From Methylomonas sp. (GTDB lineage: Bacteria > Pseudomonadota > Gammaproteobacteria > Methylococcales > Methylomonadaceae): a stretch of 12,883 nt of DNA. The DNA lies in contig JALSLS010000315.1 in NCBI GenBank assembly GCA_026988195.1, positions 1 through 12,883 of the forward strand, read 5' to 3'. The notes under the pieces were generated by a model that did no database searches, was not told the origin of the DNA, and saw nothing but the letters and a program-made list of their open reading frames with translations. Made by a program: the position numbers and the translations under genes. This document shows positions 1 through 5,328 of this stretch, one piece after another; the stretch's first letter is position 1, and every line of letters starts with the position of its first letter.

Positions 1-2936
1 CGATCATCACGATCATCATGGTCATCACGATCATCATGGTCATCACGATCATCATGGTCATCACGATCATCATGGTCATCACGATCATCATGGTCATCAT
101 GGTCATCATGGTCATCATGGTCATCACGATCATCATGGTCATCATGGTCATCATGGTCATCACGATCATCACGATCATCACGATCATCACGATCATCACG
201 ATCATCACGATCATCACGATCATCACGATCATCACGATCATCATCTAAACTAACTATTCTATCGCTATCGTCCGTTACTGCTACCGCTGTGATAGCTAAA
301 GCATCAGTGTCATTGGCTAGTAAACTATTAGCTGTGATTATTAAACTTGTGTCTTCATTGGTTTCTATTGCAACTTCTTTAGTACCACTTTCTATAACAT
401 GAGCATCCCCATGTGCTATCGCATTATTCCCATTTCCTGATTTATCGGTTAATGGGTTTTCACCTTCAAAATCATAATGTAATGCTAACGATGAGTTATC
501 TATTATGCTGCCACCTTGAATAGAGGTAACCTGTTCCGAACTTAAGGCTTGATTATAAATTTGTACATCATCTATCTCTCCTCCATATTCATAAGCATTG
601 GGTATATTGGAAGGCCCACCAAGTGTCACATTTTGCATACTGGCATCCCTACCTGCACCAGCTGTATCATCTGCCCCGACAAATGTCCCATCTTGATAAA
701 TAGACATTGAACTACCGTCATAAACAATAGTTAATGTAGTCTCTTCTCCTTGAATAATACTTCCACCTACAAAGTGAAAACTTTGAGATTCATTTGCCAC
801 ACCAAACTGAAAGTGTTCATTATCTCCAGTTTGATAAACACCTTGAGTTATATAGAAGCCTGTAGCGCCACCTGTTTGCCCACCATTACTAATAATATAC
901 CCATAGTCACCCTCACTAGGAGTTACTGTTACTTGTACTGTATAAGGCTCACTATTTTCATTGATTATAGGCGATTCAGCCACTATATAATCATCCGCCC
1001 CATCAAGAACCAAGGAGTGATTTACTTCTACTGTTACACTATCGTTTACTGTTACCGGATTATCATTGACACTATCAATTGTCAGGTTAATAACTTGTGT
1101 AGTAACCCCCTCTTCATTATCAGTCACTGAGATAGAGACTGTATCGGTTCCGTTATAGTCTGCATCAGGGGTATACGTGACATTGCCATTATCATCGATG
1201 GAAACTGTGCCATGTTCTGCGCTCAGGGTGCTGCTATCAATACTTCCATCTAAGTCCGCTGCTGTGGCTATAACCTGTGCTACATCTTCTGTTACCGTGG
1301 TATCCATCACAGTAATAACAGGCTGATCATTAACCGCAGTCACATCTATACTGGCGGTGCCTTCCACTTTTTCATAACCATCAGAGACGGTAAAGTTGAG
1401 TGGGACATCGTCACCATGATAGTCTTGCGCAGGGATGAACTTAACAGTTTCAATATTGCCTTTACGATCAGTACTGAATTCTACCGTTCCAAACTTCTCA
1501 TCCACTGAGACATCCACCACCTGCAAGCTATCACCATCGACATCGGCGTCTGAACTGTTGACCAGTAATTCTTTAGCTGAGAATTTGATTCCACTGTCTT
1601 CTTTGATCGACCCTAAATCAACTTTGCCCACCACCTCGGTATCATTAACCTCAGTCACATCTATACTGGCAGTGCCTTCCACTTTTTCATGCCCATCAGA
1701 AACGACAAAGTTTAGCGGTACATCATCGCCACTGTAATCTTCGGCAGGGGTGAATTTAACGGTTTCAATATTACCTTCACGGTCAGGACTGAATCCTACC
1801 GTTCCGAATTTTTCATCTACTGAAACATCAACCACCAGCAAGCTATCGGCATCTGAACTATTAACCAATAACTCTTTAGCTGAGAATTTAATTCCATTGT
1901 CTTCTTTTATTTCACCTAAATCTACAATCTCACCATATTCTGGATCAACAGTAACAGAAGCTATAGATAATCGGTCACCCTCTACGTCTGTACTATTTGC
2001 AAGCAAATCAGTGGCTGAAAAAGTTTTGCTTACATCTTCATTTGTCAGCCCTAGATTTACTGAGCCCACATCAGGAAGGTCATTAATAGCGGTAACAGAA
2101 AGAGATGCACTCGCTGTTACCTCATGTTCGCCATCGCTAACAATATAAGTAAAGCGGACATCTTCGCCATTGTAATTTTCAGCGGGCGTAAAGATATAAT
2201 GACCCGATGCATTAATTTCCACAATGCCATACTCTGGAGCAACTGATATTGATTGAATACTTAGGGTATCTCCATCTCCATCAGCATCAAAACTCCCAGC
2301 TAAAAGCTGCTGAGCCGTCAATGTTACAACAGTATCTTCAGCAGATTCTCCGAGATTGACCTCTGTTATTTCTGGTGCTTTATTCTCAATACTATCTACA
2401 ATATCTAATTCACTTGTGCTAACTTGAGACACTTCTTTTGCTAAAGAAAATGTATTACTCTCACCTGCCTCCCCTACAAAAGCAGCACTTTCACTCTGTT
2501 CTGGCTCTTGGTTCTGAACTATCCTATTTGAACGAGTGGCATTAATATCTTTGCTAGGCTCAAGTATGAGTTGAGTAAACTTAATTTCTTCTGCTTTTTC
2601 TATATCACCAACCGAACTTCTTTCAGTGGAAAGATTTAATCCCTCCAGTTTGGATACCCCTTCTTCTCTCTCCCTTGCCAGTGTTTGTGTTTCAGCCTGC
2701 AACTTAGATTCAAGGTTTGCTAGGTAACCAGCGGGTTGCTCAGAATTACCTAAAACCAATGGGTTATCATCGGATTTTAAAAATATATTTTGTAAGAAAA
2801 GTTCTTCCTTTTTACTCTCCTCAACGGCATCTAAAGCCAGTGATTGTTTTTCTCTTAGTATATCCTTTGACCTTTCAGTAAAAAGAAACTCTTCTTTTAA
2901 AGTATTGTTACGATCATTATTGTTATTTTCCGCCAT
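1..2936 (-). CDS. Large repeat-containing surface protein/adhesin, probable T1SS substrate (C-terminus cut by window edge)
   Basis: The frame stays open from the ATG at 2936-2934 to the left edge, giving 978 residues with no stop. GGTGG lies a few bases upstream of the ATG as ribosome binding site. Residues 1-185 are polar, rich in Glu/Lys/Ser/Asn, with no signal peptide, as expected for T1SS export. Cadherin-like/VCBS-type domains follow, recognisable by 'xVND' or 'xIND' ends and 'TPxxxYNG': 187-286, a half domain 287-337, 338-432, 433-537 and 538-625. Residues about 641-843 are LamG/concanavalin-like ('LDGADDY', 'EIDDVQIYNQAL', 'DKSGNGNNA'). Residues about 861-897 ('EDTSLIITANSLLAND') start another cadherin-like domain, which runs into a (Asp-Asp-Arg/His)n tract from 899. 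I see no LapA-type di-alanine retention module. The likely role is a calcium-dependent, cell-surface or extracellular adhesin. Export by the divergent T1SS at 3658-8861 is inferred from position. The missing C-terminus should carry the secretion signal, possibly RTX repeats. Confidence 0.88.
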   Translation of the reverse strand, partial: MAENNNNDRNNTLKEEFLFTERSKDILREKQSLALDAVEESKKEELFLQNIFLKSDDNPLVLGNSEQPAGYLANLESKLQAETQTLAREREEGVSKLEGLNLSTERSSVGDIEKAEEIKFTQLILEPSKDINATRSNRIVQNQEPEQSESAAFVGEAGESNTFSLAKEVSQVSTSELDIVDSIENKAPEITEVNLGESAEDTVVTLTAQQLLAGSFDADGDGDTLSIQSISVAPEYGIVEINASGHYIFTPAENYNGEDVRFTYIVSDGEHEVTASASLSVTAINDLPDVGSVNLGLTNEDVSKTFSATDLLANSTDVEGDRLSIASVTVDPEYGEIVDLGEIKEDNGIKFSAKELLVNSSDADSLLVVDVSVDEKFGTVGFSPDREGNIETVKFTPAEDYSGDDVPLNFVVSDGHEKVEGTASIDVTEVNDTEVVGKVDLGSIKEDSGIKFSAKELLVNSSDADVDGDSLQVVDVSVDEKFGTVEFSTDRKGNIETVKFIPAQDYHGDDVPLNFTVSDGYEKVEGTASIDVTAVNDQPVITVMDTTVTEDVAQVIATAADLDGSIDSSTLSAEHGTVSIDDNGNVTYTPDADYNGTDTVSISVTDNEEGVTTQVINLTIDSVNDNPVTVNDSVTVEVNHSLVLDGADDYIVAESPIINENSEPYTVQVTVTPSEGDYGYIISNGGQTGGATGFYITQGVYQTGDNEHFQFGVANESQSFHFVGGSIIQGEETTLTIVYDGSSMSIYQDGTFVGADDTAGAGRDASMQNVTLGGPSNIPNAYEYGGEIDDVQIYNQALSSEQVTSIQGGSIIDNSSLALHYDFEGENPLTDKSGNGNNAIAHGDAHVIESGTKEVAIETNEDTSLIITANSLLANDTDALAITAVAVTDDSDRIVSLDDDRDDRDDRDDRDDRDDRDDRDDRDDRDDHDDHDDHDDRDDHDDHDDHDDHDDRDDHDDRDDHDDRDDHDDRDDHDDRDD
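3..245 (-). repeat. In-frame 9-bp tandem repeat encoding (Asp-Asp-Arg/His)n
   Basis: In the coding direction, 26 complete 9-bp units occur in two forms: A = GATGATCGT (Asp-Asp-Arg) and B = GATGACCAT (Asp-Asp-His). Their order is A9, B3, A, B4, then alternating A/B ending in A at the window edge (15 A, 11 B). The two variable positions are completely linked: GAC always precedes CAT and GAT always precedes CGT. The array therefore spreads by copying whole units. Because the unit is a multiple of three, copy-number change alters protein length without breaking the frame. The array encodes residues 899-976, preceded by one extra Asp at 898, and probably continues past the edge. It begins where a cadherin-like domain would be expected to continue. 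Every A unit contains GATC. The edge falling inside the array could reflect a contig break. Confidence 0.95.
1329..1925 (-). repeat. Recently duplicated cadherin-like domain (copies 1329-1622 and 1644-1925)
   Basis: Two successive domains of the surface protein, residues 338-431 and 439-536, are nearly the same in protein and DNA. Both contain 'IKFSAKELLVNSSDAD', 'VVDVSVDEKFGTV', 'GNIETVKF' and 'KVEGTASIDVT'. The copy at 1644-1925 is 12 bp shorter: 'DADVDGDSL' of the other copy is 'DADSL', so the Val-Asp-Gly-Asp of an acidic, probably calcium-binding loop is lost. The deletion lies between short 'atc' repeats near 1845 and keeps the frame. The upstream end of the shorter copy joins directly to a half domain (residues 287-337, ending 'PEYGEI'), which looks like an in-frame recombination junction. 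Confidence 0.85.
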
Positions 2937-3089
2937 GACAACCCACCAAAAATTTATCCGTTATCTAATTCTACTTAGCTTTGCTTGTTTTTTTGTGATT
3001 CCCCCCGCAGATACAAAAATATCCACAAACTTGGTTTTAAAGTTTGAGAGTTGCATCACACAAAAAAAATACTATTTAAGAGAGGAGCC

Positions 3090-3118
3090 TCTAAACTAAA
3101 CAACAATAATTCAATCAA
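3090..3118 (-). promoter_or_regulatory. Candidate sigma70-type promoter for the surface-protein gene
   Basis: On the minus strand, TTGATT (3118-3113) and TTTAGA (3095-3090) are separated by exactly 17 bp and point toward the ATG at 2936, leaving a leader of about 145 nt. The -35 shares TTGA with consensus; the -10 is a weak match. This is the best pair I found by eye in the AT-rich spacer, but chance occurrence is likely in such sequence. No regulator site is recognisable. Confidence 0.28.
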
Positions 3119-3147
3119 CTACCTGATTACCCATGAGCTTCCGCCAT
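3119..3147 (+). repeat. 29-bp direct repeat, copy 1
   Basis: The stretch beginning CTACCTGATTACCC and ending GCTTCCGCCAT is repeated without mismatch and in the same orientation at 9038-9066. Similarity stops at both ends. The two copies lie on either side of the T1SS operon. It is probably a fragment of a dispersed intergenic repeat. Its function is unknown. Confidence 0.85.
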
Positions 3148-3172
3148 TTAAAAAAAGCCAACAATGCAACCT

Positions 3173-3248
3173 CGTCATTCCTGCATTCTCTTAGCAGGAA
3201 TCTAGTTTACTGAAAATGGATCCCCGACAAAAGACCTCGGGGATGACG
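3173..3248. repeat. Palindromic intergenic element with two hairpins and CGTCAT ends
   Basis: The element opens with CGTCATTCC and closes with GGGGATGACG, imperfect inverted ends. Inside are two perfect 8-bp stems: ATTCCTGC (3177-3184) with GCAGGAAT (3194-3201), and ATCCCCGA (3220-3227) with TCGGGGAT (3237-3244). This layout resembles the dispersed 'CGTCATTCC...GGGATGACG' palindromic repeats seen between genes in many proteobacteria, and its first stem resembles neisserial dRS3-type repeats. It is non-coding and could form paired RNA hairpins if transcribed. Confidence 0.7.
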
Positions 3249-3299
3249 CGTAGCACAAGGGTTATTCTTTTTCCATATGATTTGGCGGAAACTCATAGG

Positions 3300-3463
3300 T
3301 ATACTTCGCGCGGTCACGGATGCGGAATTTATAAGCTGCTGATTTTTGTCAATAGCAAGGCGCTGAAACAGGCGCATAGCAAGCTACGCAACTGTTTCAG
3401 CAACGTAGCTATTGGCAAAAACTCAGCGGTTAGAAAGCCGCAGTCGTGACCGCGCGAAGTATA
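3300..3463. mobile_element. 164-bp MITE-like full palindrome
   Basis: The ends are perfect 19-bp inverted repeats, TATACTTCGCGCGGTCACG at 3300-3318 and its complement at 3445-3463. The symmetry continues through almost the whole element: CAATAGC (3350-3356) pairs with GCTATTG (3408-3414), and GCTGAAACAG (3362-3371) pairs with CTGTTTCAGC (3392-3401), leaving about 20 bases at the centre. The arms differ by scattered mismatches and one apparent indel, so it is an old or degenerating hairpin. It has no transposase and its size suits a non-autonomous miniature transposon. The outermost TA on each side would fit insertion at a TA target, as for IS630/Tc1-type elements; that is inference. A plus-strand open frame across it (3216-3449) has no protein-like character. 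Confidence 0.8.
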
Positions 3464-3484
3464 ATCAGGATCAACTATATTTTC

Positions 3485-3578
3485 GTAACCATTCACTTCT
3501 CCTCTTTGAAAAAGGGGGATTTGTCTAATAAAATCGCCCCTAACCCCTCTTTTCCAAAGAGGGGGACTGAACGGTTAC
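3485..3578. mobile_element. 94-bp palindromic MITE-like element
   Basis: The inverted ends are GTAACCATTCA (3485-3495) and TGAACGGTTAC (3568-3578), with one mismatch. Inside them a CCTCTTTG / CAAAGAGG pair continues the symmetry, with G-rich and C-rich tracts toward the centre. It has no coding capacity. It lies 21 bp after the 164-bp palindrome, so two unrelated palindromic elements have accumulated in the same divergent spacer. Confidence 0.65.
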
Positions 3579-3613
3579 ATATTTTTTATAAAAAAAAATT
3601 AATACCTACTATA

Positions 3614-3646
3614 TTGTAATAAAGTTGTAATAAAGTTGTAATAAAC
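3614..3646 (+). promoter_or_regulatory. Three 11-bp tandem repeats; candidate promoter of the T1SS operon
   Basis: TTGTAATAAAG occurs three times head to tail (3614-3624, 3625-3635, 3636-3646, the last ending in C), about one helical turn per unit, ending 11 bp before the ATG at 3658. TTGTAA of unit 1 (3614-3619) and TGTAAT of units 3 (3637-3642) are separated by 17 bp and make a plausible -35/-10 pair, TGTAAT matching TATAAT at five of six positions. Transcription would then start about 9 nt before the ATG, which fits the absence of a Shine-Dalgarno sequence. The array could instead be a set of regulator-binding iterons. Confidence 0.45.
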
Positions 3647-3657
3647 GTTTTCCCTAC

Positions 3658-5316
3658 ATGGAGTATAAATTCTTGCAGTCTTTTACCCTACCTAAAACAT
3701 GGTGCCGCCCTGAAGTCATCATCTCGTCCCTACTGATTAATATATTGGCATTAGCTTTACCGGTAGTGATTTTACAAGTCTATGACAGAATTATCCCCAA
3801 CCAGGCTACAGATACCTTTCTAGTCTTAATTGTGGGTATGCTGATCATTATATTTTTTGACTTCTTATTAAAAACTTGGCGTTCTATTATATTAAGTTGG
3901 GAAAGTGCCAAATTTGATCATTCTGTTAGTCTTGATGCAATAGATCAAATTTTACATACACGCACTCAAGATTTTGAAGACAAACCAGCTGGGTATTATA
4001 TTGATAAGATTTATGCTCTCGAGAAAATACAGGAATTTTACTCAGGACAATCAATATTGCTATTGATGGACTTACCCTTTGCACTGCTTTTTTTGGTTCT
4101 AGTCGGCATGATAGCGGGGCCATTAATTGCTATTCCTATTGTTTTATTAATGGTTTTTCTTATTGTTTCAATTTACACCGGTAAAAAACTTCACCAAGCT
4201 TTGGTCACTCGCTCTGTTATGGAGGATCATCGGCAAAATTTCATTATTGAAATTTTACAAGGTATCCACACTGTAAAATCCATGGCAATGGAATCTTTTA
4301 TGCTTAGACGGTACGAAAAATTACAATTACAATCTGCTGAAAGTATTTATGAGCTAAGCCGTTTAAATAGTATAGTTCAAGGGATTGGCGCAACCTTTTC
4401 TCAATTAGCTGTTATCAGTTTTGTCGGGTTTGGCAGTATTTATGTGGTTCATGGTGATTTAACCATCGGGGGGTTAGCCGCAGGCACCATGCTAACCAGT
4501 CGGGTTTTACAACCTGGACTAAAAGCGATGAATATATGGATACAATTTCAATCTGTCAGGTTGGCTCTTAATAAAGTGAATGAGCTATTTTTAATACCGA
4601 GAGAAGCCTCTGGTGAATTAAAAACCGAGTCAAAGCTACAAGGCTCTATTGAACTAGAGCATGTTAAATTTAAATACCCTAAACAAGAAAAAAATCTGAT
4701 TAATGATTTATCACTTAGTATTAAACCAGGTGAATCTATTGGCATTTCAGGAAACAATGGTGCAGGTAAGACAACCTTAATTAATTTACTCTCTGGTTTT
4801 CTTGAAGCGGATAGCGGGGCAATCAAACTCGATAATGTTGATCTTCAAAACTATAACGCCGAGTACCTACGCTCTCAGATTGGTATAGCGCCTCAGCACG
4901 GAGTGTTAGTGGAAGGGACTATTCTGGAAAATATGACTTTATACCGTGAAGGTCAGGCCACCAAGGATGCAATTGAAATATCTAAACTACTAGGCCTTGA
5001 AAAAATCTTATCAAACCTTCCCAATGGTCTCGATACCTTTATAGGGGGAGCCGCAATGAATAATTTACCCGAAGGCGTAAAACAAAAAATAATCCTGGTG
5101 CGCTCCCTCATTGGTCACCCGCAAATCATTCTCTTTGATGACGCTAATGCTAATTTTGATGTAAAAAATGATAAACAATTAATTAAAGTTATCCAGCAAA
5201 TGCAACAGCAAAAAAGAACCATCATCATTGTCTCTCATCGTCCGTCTTTTCTAAGTATCTGTGATAGACAATATACCCTAAAAAATGGCCAGCTAGTGCT
5301 TCATAGCAAGCAATAA
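3658..5316 (+). CDS. T1SS ABC transporter ATPase/permease, subunit without C39-like domain
   Basis: This 552-residue protein is an inner-membrane exporter half. Residues about 20-295 are the transmembrane domain and 325-552 the nucleotide-binding domain. Walker A is GNNGAGKT (365-372) and the switch His is H527 in 'VSHRPS'. Two key motifs are abnormal. The LSGGQ signature reads LPEGV (470-474). Walker B is IILFDD (490-495), with Asp495 where the catalytic Glu normally sits. There is no N-terminal peptidase-like domain. The ATG at 3658 is the only start after the in-frame stop at 3631 and has no Shine-Dalgarno sequence. It is the first gene of the operon, 12 bp before the second ABC gene. The partner has its own transmembrane and ATPase domains, so the two most likely form a heterodimer, as reported for RtxB/RtxE. 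The substrate is probably the divergent surface protein (inference). Confidence 0.9.
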   Translation: MEYKFLQSFTLPKTWCRPEVIISSLLINILALALPVVILQVYDRIIPNQATDTFLVLIVGMLIIIFFDFLLKTWRSIILSWESAKFDHSVSLDAIDQILHTRTQDFEDKPAGYYIDKIYALEKIQEFYSGQSILLLMDLPFALLFLVLVGMIAGPLIAIPIVLLMVFLIVSIYTGKKLHQALVTRSVMEDHRQNFIIEILQGIHTVKSMAMESFMLRRYEKLQLQSAESIYELSRLNSIVQGIGATFSQLAVISFVGFGSIYVVHGDLTIGGLAAGTMLTSRVLQPGLKAMNIWIQFQSVRLALNKVNELFLIPREASGELKTESKLQGSIELEHVKFKYPKQEKNLINDLSLSIKPGESIGISGNNGAGKTTLINLLSGFLEADSGAIKLDNVDLQNYNAEYLRSQIGIAPQHGVLVEGTILENMTLYREGQATKDAIEISKLLGLEKILSNLPNGLDTFIGGAAMNNLPEGVKQKIILVRSLIGHPQIILFDDANANFDVKNDKQLIKVIQQMQQQKRTIIIVSHRPSFLSICDRQYTLKNGQLVLHSKQ

Positions 5317-5328
5317 AACATCATAAAT

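Noticed and set aside
1..245. CRISPR array or origin iterons
   Set aside because: The 9-bp units have no spacers and keep a coding frame with the upstream gene. No replication or Cas gene is nearby.
18..248. Plus-strand open frame giving a Met-Val-Ile-Thr-Ile-Ile repeat protein
   Set aside because: It is the antisense reading of the 9-bp array. The minus frame continues into recognisable LamG and cadherin-like domains, while this one ends right after the repeat.
750..2148. Plus-strand open frames at 750-1130, 1435-1737 and 1750-2148
   Set aside because: They are antisense to the surface-protein gene. Two of them begin alike only because they lie opposite the duplicated domain.
2380..2936. 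LapA-type N-terminal retention module with LapG cleavage site in the adhesin
   Set aside because: The N-terminal 185 residues have no di-alanine TAAG/PAAG-type motif or glycine-rich fold typical of that module.
2905..3099. 64-residue plus-strand open frame overlapping the surface-protein start
   Set aside because: It overlaps the start and leader of the minus-strand gene, has a poor start context and no domain-like features.
3216..3449. 77-residue open frame across the palindromic elements
   Set aside because: Its sequence is produced by two inverted-repeat elements and is not protein-like.
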